Shown here: piece after piece, positions 32,617-42,141 of the stretch | How positions within the stretch are numbered: position 1 is the stretch's first letter | Layout of the letters: every line of letters starts with the position of its first letter | The notes under the pieces: generated by a model | Database searches by the model: none | Told to the model about the DNA's origin: nothing | The model's input: only the letters and a program-made list of their open reading frames with translations | DNA from: Candidatus Schekmanbacteria bacterium | GTDB taxonomy: Bacteria > Schekmanbacteria > GWA2-38-11 > J061 | Reading direction: 5' to 3' | DNA length: 64,000 bases | Assembly (NCBI GenBank): GCA_016219965.1 | Contig: JACRJM010000014.1 | Span: 1 to 64,000 of the forward strand | Translations under genes and position numbers: made by a program

Positions 32617-33096
32617 TTAAATTTTTGAATTAGTAAACTCAGGAATACCTTTAAAGATTACATGAATACATCCTGTAACTATTATTCCGAGAAGTAAGAT
32701 ATGTAAACTATTCAGCATCCCTTCTATTATAGAATATAAAATAAATGTGTTTATGATAGATAAAAATAAAACATAAAGTGCAATTCCAATTTCAGTATCT
32801 TTTTTACAAAAAAAATTCCCTAACTCAAGAATGATAAAGCCAGTAATAGCGCCTATTATAAATCTGTATAATGGTTTTAAACTGCTAAATAAGTCTTTGA
32901 TAGAGTTTGTCGTATTTTCAGTAGGTATTAAAGAGAATATTAATATTATTAGTGGCAAAACTGTTGCAACAATTAATCTGATTCTATTTTTATTGTTCTG
33001 TCTTTTAATTGTTATTAGAATAATATAAAAAATGCATCCAAATAAAAAAAAGATAGTAATTGGATAAAGAATTTTTATAAAAATGAAGTTTAACAT
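32617..33096 (-). CDS. Hypothetical multi-pass membrane protein
   Basis: A 159-residue, very hydrophobic protein with about five predicted membrane helices, such as ITIFFLFGCIFYIILITI, LIVATVLPLIILIFSLI, FIIGAITGFIILELG, IALYVLFLSIINTFILYSII and HILLLGIIVTGCIHVIF. No motif recognised. It lies 34 bases upstream of the longest frame of the secreted-protein gene, in the same direction, and may be its partner. Confidence 0.55.
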   Translation of the reverse strand: MLNFIFIKILYPITIFFLFGCIFYIILITIKRQNNKNRIRLIVATVLPLIILIFSLIPTENTTNSIKDLFSSLKPLYRFIIGAITGFIILELGNFFCKKDTEIGIALYVLFLSIINTFILYSIIEGMLNSLHILLLGIIVTGCIHVIFKGIPEFTNSKI

Positions 33097-33413
33097 TGAG
33101 TCAAAATAGTTTTATATTATAATATATTAATAATTAAATATTTTTAATTAGTTTATTATAATTTGACCCGATTCATATTTAAAGTAATATTTTCAAATAA
33201 GTCAACCGGTATTTTTACCTATAGGAACCGGAGGTCAATAACCCCATTCAGTAAATTTTGAAAAATATATAGTGAGAACAGGGGTGGGGTAACACTTTCA
33301 TTACACAATATTTGAAAAATATAATAAGAAATATAAAACATTCAATACTAAGTAAATTACTTAGACTAAAAGTTTTTTATCTCTTTTTTACGAGACTTAT
33401 TATCAGCTTAAAC
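33097..33413. other. AT-rich gene-free stretch
   Basis: About 317 bases without a credible gene; only a short, low-complexity plus frame near 33312. It probably holds the promoter of the membrane-protein operon and the 3' region of the HNH gene. Confidence 0.35.
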
Positions 33414-34151
33414 TTATTGGATTGCCGCGGACTTCTGCCTGTTGCATGTTTGACAGAGAAGTTGGACATTGCGCTCTGTATTGCTCCCCCCCTTTGAAAC
33501 TGGAATAATATGATCATATTCTAACTTTTCCTTACTACCACATTCAACGCACTTTCCCTGATCGCGTCGCCATACGTTTAATTTTACTTCTGATGAAATA
33601 TATCTGTCTGTATTTTCTTCTGAGGATGAATCGTCAATGCTTGCAATCGGCATGAAGTCGGGTTCAATTAGGATCGATAGGGCGTCCAACATATACTCAA
33701 TTTCTAGCAAAAAAATTTCTTTTAAGTACCAATGTTGTTTATTCAATCCAATCTCATGGAAGCTCATTATAACCACTTTTTCATACATCTCATCAGTATA
33801 TTGTCCTGTAAATCCAGGTTTCAACATTTCGTTTGCCAGTTCCAAAGTTAGCTTCATTTCATGCCCAAGTTGTTTTAGCCGCTGAGAATCATTTTGCTGT
33901 AACACCTTCGAGAAACGGAACAAAAGACCATAAAAAGTTGATAATTGTTGATGAATCTCTTTAAGTTTTGTTAATGCTGTAGTGAATGTCACTATTCCCT
34001 TCATCTCATGACCCGATTTTATCTCTTCACCGGATTGCACATCAATCATTTGCATGGCATCATGATAGTCCTGTCGATATTTTTCAATTAGAGTTTTCGG
34101 TGATGGCTCAACTGTAACTGCCTGAGATGGTAATGATGTGGTCTCGTCCAT
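33414..34151 (-). CDS. HNH endonuclease
   Basis: A 245-residue protein from ATG 34151 behind GGAGGATCC. The first ~180 residues form a helical domain I do not recognise (KLKEIHQQLSTFYGLLFRF...). The C-terminus is a classic HNH: VWRRDQGKCVECG, LEYDHIIPVSKGGSN, and NVQLLCQTCNRQKS, with the H-N-H residues and both zinc CxxC pairs intact. It is the last gene before the right attachment repeat. HNH enzymes on islands serve packaging, restriction or competition with other phages; which applies here is unknown. Confidence 0.85.
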   Translation of the reverse strand: MDETTSLPSQAVTVEPSPKTLIEKYRQDYHDAMQMIDVQSGEEIKSGHEMKGIVTFTTALTKLKEIHQQLSTFYGLLFRFSKVLQQNDSQRLKQLGHEMKLTLELANEMLKPGFTGQYTDEMYEKVVIMSFHEIGLNKQHWYLKEIFLLEIEYMLDALSILIEPDFMPIASIDDSSSEENTDRYISSEVKLNVWRRDQGKCVECGSKEKLEYDHIIPVSKGGSNTERNVQLLCQTCNRQKSAAIQ

Positions 34152-34507
34152 GGATCCTCCTTATTCTGTATTTTAATGGTTAACATTAATTATTATACTT
34201 ATTCTATTCTTTGCAGTTTTATATAATCGCTGAAAAAAGTCGTCAATAAAAATTGACTAAACAAAGGAACACCCCTTTTTAAAAATTTGCTCTAAAAAAT
34301 GCGAAGGGGATATGATAAACACTCCAACTCATTTGGGGGGGTACCCCTGTCATTTTCTTGTGACCATATTGTGACTACTCTGAGGAAAAAACCTTGAATA
34401 ATGAGATATACAGAGAACACAGGAAAGAAAAGAAGTTCGACAATAAAAAGAAAGGGTTAGCCCATATTCCTAATTGATTCAGAAACTTAGGCTAACCCCC
34501 TAAATTT
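34152..34507. other. Right-end region of the element with int-like and palindromic remnants
   Basis: No gene. A GGGGTACCCC palindrome core lies around 34338-34347, as at 23105. The 23 bases at 34357-34379 match the integrase 3' coding end (21945-21967) at 22 positions. An inverted repeat GGGTTAGCC/GGCTAACCC is at 34454-34462 and 34490-34498, just before the attachment repeat. Confidence 0.6.
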
Positions 34508-34550
34508 GGTTTTCAAGACCGCCGCTTTCGGCCACTCAGCCACCTCTCCA
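34508..34550. repeat. Right attachment repeat (stranded 5' half of tRNA-Ser)
   Basis: Exact 43-bp copy of 21851-21893. It contains the 5' half of tRNA-Ser(TGA) but no 3' half follows, so it is not a functional tRNA. Confidence 0.92.
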
Positions 34551-34576
34551 GAATAAATCTTGCAACTACTTATTTG

Positions 34577-34685
34577 CAGCGCAAATCCACTTAATTGATT
34601 TGTTCCCACTGACAAATACAAATTTATTTCTATCACCTTTTAACGAGGAAAACAAATTTGTCAACGTCATATTCATCGATGTCAA
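34577..34685 (-). pseudogene. Integrase remnant outside the right repeat
   Basis: About 105 bases align at roughly 85 percent identity to 22196-22300 inside int. The reverse strand encodes MNMTLTNLFSSLKGDRNKFV, where int has MNMTLTNLFSSLKGNSNKFV. It lies 27 bases from the repeat, whereas the matching part of int is some 300 bases from its repeat, so most of the 3' part has been deleted. It represents a second, decayed element at the same site. The rest of 34551-34884 shows no gene. Confidence 0.82.
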
Positions 34686-34884
34686 ATAAACCAGACAAGC
34701 TTGATATCAATTGACTAAATTTACAATAAATATATATCACTTTAATAAGTATTTTTAGATATTATGATATGTTAAATAATTGTTGCGCTTATTCGAATTC
34801 TTACCTTACCCGGACCCGGTCGTGCTGCTGCTATCCTGTAAACTTTTGTGAAATGACACATTAACAATTTTCAGGAGACTGGCA

Positions 34885-36624
34885 ATGTGCAATCTTAGAG
34901 TAAAAAAGTTTTCTGTTCTTTTAAGCATCATTCTATTAATGAGCGGACTGTTTCATTTTCAAACCTCTGCGCAAACATCCGGTTTAACTGTTACAAGTGC
35001 CAAGCTTTATTTTACAGAAGGGAATAACAAATTTGCGATTAAAGGAAAAATTACACCACGGGTATCTGATTTAACCACAGTTGATCTAACAATTCAGGTA
35101 GGTACCTATTCTGAAACCATCACCGCAGGTTCGTTTGTAAAAAATGGCGCAAAACAAACATACCAAGCAGCATCAGGAACTAATGGGATAACAAAGATAA
35201 TTTTAAAAAATGGAAAATATTTTTCTGTTAATGCTGAAGAAATTGACCTCTCCGGGACAGTTACCCCTGTGAATATTTCTATAACCATTGGAGATTCTTA
35301 TTCAGAGTGTGCTTCGATAAATATGACAAAAACCCAAAAGGGTAAGTTGTGGAAACTAAAAGGAAAGAGTAAAAAGTGCAGCAATTCAAGAAACAGCCCT
35401 AATGCCATAAACGAAGTTACTAAAAAAATCTATGATGCATTGGCTGCAGATGAAGATATCAAGTCATACATCATTGGAGTGATGGCGGCGTTTGACGTCC
35501 CTACATTGGGGGACAGCGATTTGACCACTGCTGATTCAAGACTAAGCAAGGGCTTGCCCTTATTCACAACCACACAGGCGGAAAGAATAGCAGATGCATA
35601 TAATGACAATACCGTTGTCACTGTGGATGCCTTTGTTGACGGTCTCAATGAACAGGGACTGACGCTGAAATTCCCATACAGCTTCTACGGTCAAACTATT
35701 ACTAAGGACATCCTGAGTCTGATATTTTCTAAGTATGCCTATACATCCCCGGATGAGGCTGGTGTTCCGTATAAATCAGGGGAGAGACTTCCGGCTCTTG
35801 TGCATTCCCTTGGACAGGAAAGGGCGAAACGCTTTCCCCCTAAAACACCCGACCTGATTTGGGGAGATGATTATCTTGATCCTCTCCAGTTCACACTTCT
35901 GCTCTACAGCATTATGTCCCCGGAAGCTGGAGCTGCTCAATCGGCTGCCTCAACTCCCATAACAGCTCACGCTGGCGCCATTGATCCAATCGTTGATTAT
36001 GTTAAGGATCAGATCAAGGATAAGGTAACCAGCGAGGTTCAGGACGTTGTGGAGGTACCTCTGGGAGAGAAGGAAGCTGCGCAGGTAAGTGTTTGCGCCT
36101 CGCTCCTGCTCTACGGACATAAAGTTACTGTGAGCAATAACCCTGCATTGCTCATGCATAACCCTGATACCCCCAATGTTACCTCGGTGAGCATGACCTT
36201 GACATTCATGGACGACTACTACAACAACTACCTGGCGATTGACCGCTGGATGCTTGAAAATGTCGGCAACTGCACACTTCCTCACCAGGGACCGATAGCT
36301 GGAAAACCGATTGAGTGGTCGGTGTCAAGTGGCATTGAGGACCATGGAAACTACGACCTGACCCCGACTCAGACCGATGACAATGGAGAAGCTCTTGCGA
36401 GCTGGCGTACTATATCTGACTCAATCCCACAGTCTTGTAAGGTTTTCAAAAATCAGAGAGATGCGGTGGGCGCGACAACCGTCAGAGTCGGCAGTCTTGT
36501 TCCGGGATGGAGCACACTGGAGAGTATCGTTGGATTTCTTAAAGACACGGGGAATACCGGTGATTCACGGTTAGAAGTAATATACTATGATATCACCGAT
36601 GATCCGGATTGCCATCCGTTATAG
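34885..36624 (+). CDS. Secreted protein of unknown function (579 aa)
   Basis: Start ATG 34885 has AGGAG upstream. A signal peptide ends near SAQTS (residue ~30). Residues 30-150 are strand-rich (LTVTSAKLYFTEGNNKFAIK; repeated ITIGDSYSE-like parts), like an Ig-type domain. The middle is helical and mentions no known motif. Near residues 410-560 comes another strand-rich portion (VTSVSMTLTFMDDYYNNYLA, WRTISDSIPQSCKVF) with several cysteines. I recognise no family. It is followed closely by the O-antigen-ligase-like gene, so the two may work at the envelope. Confidence 0.65.
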   Translation: MCNLRVKKFSVLLSIILLMSGLFHFQTSAQTSGLTVTSAKLYFTEGNNKFAIKGKITPRVSDLTTVDLTIQVGTYSETITAGSFVKNGAKQTYQAASGTNGITKIILKNGKYFSVNAEEIDLSGTVTPVNISITIGDSYSECASINMTKTQKGKLWKLKGKSKKCSNSRNSPNAINEVTKKIYDALAADEDIKSYIIGVMAAFDVPTLGDSDLTTADSRLSKGLPLFTTTQAERIADAYNDNTVVTVDAFVDGLNEQGLTLKFPYSFYGQTITKDILSLIFSKYAYTSPDEAGVPYKSGERLPALVHSLGQERAKRFPPKTPDLIWGDDYLDPLQFTLLLYSIMSPEAGAAQSAASTPITAHAGAIDPIVDYVKDQIKDKVTSEVQDVVEVPLGEKEAAQVSVCASLLLYGHKVTVSNNPALLMHNPDTPNVTSVSMTLTFMDDYYNNYLAIDRWMLENVGNCTLPHQGPIAGKPIEWSVSSGIEDHGNYDLTPTQTDDNGEALASWRTISDSIPQSCKVFKNQRDAVGATTVRVGSLVPGWSTLESIVGFLKDTGNTGDSRLEVIYYDITDDPDCHPL

Positions 36625-36638
36625 ATTATGAAATAAAA

Positions 36639-38486
36639 ATGATTCCTCTGTCTAAGGCCCTGTCGAAATCATTGATCGCTTCTGCTTCGGTTGGAATTAT
36701 CGCCTTGTTTGTCACTCCGGGGTATGAAGGGGCATACAGACTGTCCAAGTGGGGATTCAGCGGATTTGCCCTGCTTTTACTGAGTGGGGCATTTCTTTTT
36801 TCGATAAAAAAATCCCCTCTTTCATTCATTCCAAAGGAGCGTACTCTATTTATTGCTGCAACTGCCTTCGCAGCATCAGCAATAATTCTTCCGGTTTGCT
36901 TTACTCCATTTATGGTTCTACATATGGCAGGGGCTCTGCGTCTTTTAATGGGTTTGTCATTTGCTTATTTAACTGCGCTGGCTCTTGAAGAAAAACCAGC
37001 TTATAAAAAACAAGGCATTATAGTCATCCTGGCTTTGGGCGCATTTTGCGCGATAATCGTAATCCTCCAGGCAGCAGGGTTAAAGTTTCTGACCAATACT
37101 CATTTTACAACTGCTGAATTCCGCTCACCGGGGACATTCGGCAACCCCAATTGGGCAGCGGCCTTTCTTCTTCCTCTTGTCCCAATATCATTTGCGCTCA
37201 CCGGTAATTCAGATAACCGCCGTGAAAAGTTATTTTACAATGTCACAACCCTTCTAATAATTATAGGGACAATCGTTACCTTCTCTAAAGCAGGCATCCT
37301 GTCTATGATTGGCGGAATAATAATCTATTTCCTACTTGGCAACAGACTGGAGCCTAAAGTCCGAAAGCTGATTCTTTGTGCCATAGCATTAACCAGCCTT
37401 GCCATTCTTATCTTTGCCGGTATCAACGATTATTTTCTCACATTACCCTGGATGCGGGGACGTATATTTCTCTGGAAAGGTGCTTTGTTCCTGATTGCCA
37501 GTCATCCATTTGCCGGCGTTGGCATCGGAGGATTTTTACCATCTTATCCGCTTGCAGCTGCCCGCATCATAAATGGCAGCTCTACAGCTTTCATGCCGCT
37601 GGGAACTATAAGTTTCATGCATAACGAGCCGCTCCAGATAGCTGTGGAAGGAGGCCTGCTTACTGTTTTTCTGTATCTGTCGCTTATTGTTTGGGCAATT
37701 TACTTATCATACAGACGTAAAGAAGATTTGTCCCGGGGAATTGGAGCTGCGATTGCGGCGCTATTCCTGCATGGACTTGCCGACTCGCCGCTTCAACTTC
37801 CGGCGACTTTTATGCTTTTTTGGTTTCTTATTGGATGGATGATGTCCGGAAATCAGGAGAGCATTTCATTCAGCGGGCATAAAAAGCGCTTACAGCATCG
37901 CCTTAAAATTGCAGCTTTCATAGTCACAATTTTAATTATTGCGTTGCTGGCTTTAACCCAGGGAGTGAGATTTACTCTGGGAAATCTTCTTTGGACTAAA
38001 GGTAAGATTTTATTATCAAAGAAAAATGCTTCCGGAATTGAAGCCTTGCAGATTGCCACTGTTTGTCTTCCGGAAATCGGACAAATAAGATCTGATTATG
38101 CAAAAGGACTTGTTGCTGCCGGACTGAACTCTGAGGCTTTGAATGAACTCGATGCTGCGTCGAAACTTTATTTTAACTTTGATGACGTCTTTCTGCGCCT
38201 CAATATCTTAGATAAAATCAGTGACCAAGTCACTGTGATTGAAGAATGGCAGGGATTGTCCAGAGAATTCCCTTCACTTGTGACACCACACTACAGGCTC
38301 GGATTAATATACCTTGAAGAGAATAAAGTAGATTTGGCAGTCGCTGAGTTTTCTAAAGTATTAAATCTTAATCAGGAGAGCGGGCAAACAAAGTTATTTC
38401 AGGATAACACATTGCAAATCCTAAAAAATATTGATGACCTTCGATTGAAGCCAAGCTCAGATAATACCGGAAATAAAGCTGATTGA
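36639..38486 (+). CDS. O-antigen ligase/polymerase-like membrane protein with C-terminal TPRs
   Basis: About 615 residues. There are ten or more membrane helices to residue ~460, with a Wzy/WaaL-type periplasmic loop: FRSPGTFGNPNWAAAFLLPL, GRIFLWKGALFLIASHPFAG-VGIGGF and NEPLQIAVEGGLL. The last ~150 residues resemble TPR repeats (YAKGLVAAGLNSEALNELDA; YRLGLIYLEENKVDLAVAEF). Such proteins join or polymerise surface glycans. I prefer ATG 36639 over TTG 36609, which overlaps the upstream gene; neither has a strong ribosome-binding site. Confidence 0.82.
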   Translation: MIPLSKALSKSLIASASVGIIALFVTPGYEGAYRLSKWGFSGFALLLLSGAFLFSIKKSPLSFIPKERTLFIAATAFAASAIILPVCFTPFMVLHMAGALRLLMGLSFAYLTALALEEKPAYKKQGIIVILALGAFCAIIVILQAAGLKFLTNTHFTTAEFRSPGTFGNPNWAAAFLLPLVPISFALTGNSDNRREKLFYNVTTLLIIIGTIVTFSKAGILSMIGGIIIYFLLGNRLEPKVRKLILCAIALTSLAILIFAGINDYFLTLPWMRGRIFLWKGALFLIASHPFAGVGIGGFLPSYPLAAARIINGSSTAFMPLGTISFMHNEPLQIAVEGGLLTVFLYLSLIVWAIYLSYRRKEDLSRGIGAAIAALFLHGLADSPLQLPATFMLFWFLIGWMMSGNQESISFSGHKKRLQHRLKIAAFIVTILIIALLALTQGVRFTLGNLLWTKGKILLSKKNASGIEALQIATVCLPEIGQIRSDYAKGLVAAGLNSEALNELDAASKLYFNFDDVFLRLNILDKISDQVTVIEEWQGLSREFPSLVTPHYRLGLIYLEENKVDLAVAEFSKVLNLNQESGQTKLFQDNTLQILKNIDDLRLKPSSDNTGNKAD

Positions 38487-38488
38487 GT

Positions 38489-39145
38489 CTACATCCCGAA
38501 AAACTGTATCGCTATTCCGCAAAGGCATATTGTAGCACCGGCCAAAGCATGGGTATAGCGTTCGATTTTGTTTAAAGGCAAACGAGCTATTCCCAATGAC
38601 AGGGTAATGACAACAGCAAGCATCGTAAGAATAGTAACTGCAGCAAAAACACTTGTAACTAATATAAGTCCAAGACGGCTGTTCCTTGCGGCAGGATACA
38701 TTAATATCGGGATCAAAGGCTCACATGGACCAAAAACAAAAATCGTAAACAGTATCCATGGCGTCATATTTTTTGTTTCGTCTGCATGAGCATGTGAATG
38801 TCCGTGAATATGTTCCTTAAATGCGCGCCGCAGTCCCCATGCAAAATAAACAAAGCCAAAAGCAATAAGCACCCAGGCGGCAATGCTCCCCCTGAATGAT
38901 TCAGCTATCTCCAATTTTTTTACCGCGATTCCTAAGGCAATCCCTATAAAACCAAGAATAACAGAGCTTAAAACATGACCGATTCCGCACAGTATTGTAA
39001 CCCATGTGGTTTTGTAGATAGACCATTTCCCTGATTTGGCCATTGCTACAAACGGGATATAATGGTCAGGTCCCATCAGCGTATGAAAGAAACCAATTGA
39101 AGCGGCAGTTATTAAAAGAATCACAATTTCATTAGACAACATCAT
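38489..39145 (-). CDS. NicO/UreH-like metal transporter
   Basis: A 218-residue membrane protein with six or so helices. FFHTLMGPDHYIPFVAMAK carries the GPDH signature, and a cytoplasmic His-rich loop EHIHGHSHAHADE precedes WILFTIFVFGPCEPLIPILM. These mark the nickel/cobalt transporter and urease-accessory UreH/SulfE superfamily. Probable Ni or Co transport; no urease or hydrogenase gene is near, so the substrate is uncertain. ATG 39142 has better GGAG spacing than 39145. It converges on the O-antigen-ligase-like gene with a 2-base gap. Confidence 0.82.
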   Translation of the reverse strand: MMLSNEIVILLITAASIGFFHTLMGPDHYIPFVAMAKSGKWSIYKTTWVTILCGIGHVLSSVILGFIGIALGIAVKKLEIAESFRGSIAAWVLIAFGFVYFAWGLRRAFKEHIHGHSHAHADETKNMTPWILFTIFVFGPCEPLIPILMYPAARNSRLGLILVTSVFAAVTILTMLAVVITLSLGIARLPLNKIERYTHALAGATICLCGIAIQFFGM

Positions 39146-39226
39146 AAATCTCCAACCACAAATTTATTATAAGGAATCTTAATCAGATGAGTTATTACAG
39201 TAACATTAGTGATGAGGTTAGGCTAG

Positions 39227-40498
<1,272 letters not shown>

Positions 40499-40612
40499 TC
40501 ACCACATTAATATAAATGTAAAACGCGTCTTTATTACCATTTAAGAACTAATCAAGTCAATCTCTTTAGGTTTTAAAATTGACTTTGACAGAACTCAGAA
40601 TGTAATATTAAT

Positions 40613-40828
40613 TTGATATACGGTACATTGAAAAATGTGATGCTTTTGAGGAGATCCATTGCACAAAAGGAAGATATAAAAGAAACTATAGAATCATCAT
40701 ATGGAATAAAATATGTTATTGAAGGTATTATACAGTCGCCCAATGGGAGCACCATAAAAATAAAAACAGTTTGGATAATTGAGAAAGGGGAAACGGCTCC
40801 GCGTTTAGTGACAGCTTATCCGATATAA
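40613..40828 (+). pseudogene. DUF6883-like protein, probably 5'-truncated
   Basis: The frame ends with IQSPNGSTIKIKTVWIIEKG then ETAPRLVTAYPI, the C-terminal signature of DUF6883 proteins (NG..., W-I, P-R-L-x-T-x-Y). Full members have roughly 45 more residues at the N-terminus (a KLRDYL-type start), and I cannot find these upstream. The only starts (TTG 40613, ATG 40640) lack a ribosome-binding site. It is either a truncated relic or a short version. It is paired with the DUF4926 gene that follows after 18 bases, a common pairing. Confidence 0.6.
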
Positions 40829-40846
40829 ATACACAGGAGGTAAAAA

Positions 40847-41083
40847 ATGATAAAAGAATTAGATACTGTTGTCTTAACCCATAACATCAAAGAATATGGA
40901 TTGACAGAGGGTGATATTGGGGTTGTAGTGCATTGTTATAAAAATCAGGACACTTATGAAATTGAGTTTGTAACCGCCGACGGGAAAACCATTGCAGTCC
41001 TCACCCTTTCTGCAAATGAGATTAGGTTGATGAAAAATAGAGAAATACTGCATGTGAGAGAAATAGCCCAGCAGACTGTATGA
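40847..41083 (+). CDS. DUF4926 protein
   Basis: A 78-residue protein of the DUF4926 family. It has ELDTVVLTHNIKEYGLTEGD, IGVVVHCYKNQDTYEIEFV and TADGKTIAVLTLSANEIRL, a small beta-barrel with the usual D-x-V-x-L and E-V-E-F spacing. A strong AGGAGGT precedes the ATG. DUF4926 genes sit next to DUF6883 genes in many genomes in a toxin-antitoxin-like way; here the partner seems truncated. Function unknown. Confidence 0.82.
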   Translation: MIKELDTVVLTHNIKEYGLTEGDIGVVVHCYKNQDTYEIEFVTADGKTIAVLTLSANEIRLMKNREILHVREIAQQTV

Positions 41084-41248
41084 TTAATGGTTTTCTCCCA
41101 TCAACTTTAACACCTTCCTGTGTCATGCTACAGATCTCACTTTCCATTGCCATATTATTTTAAGATTTGAAAAAAATATCAGCAGGATATATAAAGGCCA
41201 GTCTTATAAAATAAAACTCAAACCAATAAATTAACGAGGAGGATGATC

Positions 41249-42124
41249 GTGGAACGGCTGAGAAGAACAATGCTCTATATTCCCGGCTCAAGCGATAAGA
41301 TGATCCAAAAGTCAATCGGGCTTGAAGCTGACTCATTAATAATAGACCTTGAAGATGCGGTAGCGCCGGCGCAGAAGGATGCGGCACGCGCCACAGTAGC
41401 AGAGGCGTTGAAGAACATTGATTTTGGCGAAAAAGAAAAAAACGTGAGGATAAACGCCCTCGGCACTCCATACGGGAAGGAAGATATAAAGGCTGTTGTG
41501 AAGGCAAGGCCCCACGGCATAGTGATACCAAAAGTAAATATGGCGGATGATGTGATTGCCGTAGAGGTTCTCGTAAAAGAAGCTGAGCTTGAGGCAGGCA
41601 TAAAAGAAGGAAGCACCAATCTCCATGCCATGATCGAAAGCCCAAAATCAATAGTCAATATTGACAGCATTGCATTATCATCGAAGCGCCTTAAGGCTCT
41701 TTTATTCGGCGCAGCAGATTATACAAAGGAGATGACGGGGAGGATAACGCTCGAGCGGCTTGAAGCAGTCTATCCATTAAGCAGGATTGTAATCGCGGCG
41801 CGCGTTGCAGGGATTGATGCGATTGACTCGCCGTTCTTCAATATAAAAGACGAGGAAGGGCTTGTGAAACACACGCAGTTCGTGGTGAATCTTGGCTTTG
41901 ACGGAAAATCATGCATCCATCCGGCACAGATAGGACCGGTCAACAAACTATTCAGCCCCACTGAAAATGAGATAGAGCGGGCAAAGAAGATAATCGATGC
42001 CTATGAAATAGCAAAACAGCAGGGAAAAGGTGCCATCGAAGTTGACGGAGAACTTATCGAACAACTTCACGTGGACAGTGCAAAGAGGGTGCTTGCGAAA
42101 GCGCAGAAAGCAGGATTGATTTAG
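41249..42124 (+). CDS. CitE-like HpcH/HpaI-family CoA-ester lyase
   Basis: A 291-residue TIM-barrel protein of the citrate lyase beta subunit-like family. It has RRTMLYIPGSSDKMIQKS, DSLIIDLEDAVAP with the Mg-binding aspartate region, RINALGTPYGKED, HAMIESPKSI with the metal-binding glutamate, LLFGAADYT, and FDGKSCIHPAQI. Likely cleaves or makes a 3-hydroxy-acyl-CoA such as malyl- or citramalyl-CoA; there are no citrate lyase alpha or gamma genes nearby. GTG 41249 is 7 bases from GAGGAGG, while ATG 41243 nearly abuts it, so GTG is preferred. It leads a forward run with dxr. Confidence 0.85.
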   Translation: MERLRRTMLYIPGSSDKMIQKSIGLEADSLIIDLEDAVAPAQKDAARATVAEALKNIDFGEKEKNVRINALGTPYGKEDIKAVVKARPHGIVIPKVNMADDVIAVEVLVKEAELEAGIKEGSTNLHAMIESPKSIVNIDSIALSSKRLKALLFGAADYTKEMTGRITLERLEAVYPLSRIVIAARVAGIDAIDSPFFNIKDEEGLVKHTQFVVNLGFDGKSCIHPAQIGPVNKLFSPTENEIERAKKIIDAYEIAKQQGKGAIEVDGELIEQLHVDSAKRVLAKAQKAGLI

Positions 42125-42141
42125 TCCTACAATTTGAAATT

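Larger units (their letters stand above)
21851..34550. mobile_element. Integrated element of ~12.7 kb in tRNA-Ser(TGA), bounded by 43-bp direct repeats
   Basis: Perfect 43-bp direct repeats lie at 21851-21893 and 34508-34550, starting GGTTTTCAAGACCGCCGCTT. The left copy is part of the intact tRNA; the right copy is a stranded 5' half. Between them are an integrase beside the left repeat, two excisionase-like HTH genes, a small-terminase-like gene, a second recombinase, an HNH nuclease and cargo unlike the flanks. Much of 25-34 kb is clearly more AT-rich than the chromosome around it. No replication, large-terminase, portal, capsid or conjugation genes are seen, so it is a small genomic island or satellite rather than a full prophage or ICE. 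Confidence 0.88.

Noticed and set aside
21851-34550. Complete prophage or conjugative element
   Set aside because: No capsid, portal, tail, large terminase, relaxase or type IV secretion genes are visible within the repeats.
34508-34550. A second tRNA-Ser gene
   Set aside because: Only the 5' half is present; variable arm, T-arm and 3' acceptor are missing.
34800-34884. Riboswitch-like GC-rich hairpin (ACCCGGACCCGGT) before the secreted-protein gene
   Set aside because: Only a short local self-complementary stretch; no known aptamer features.
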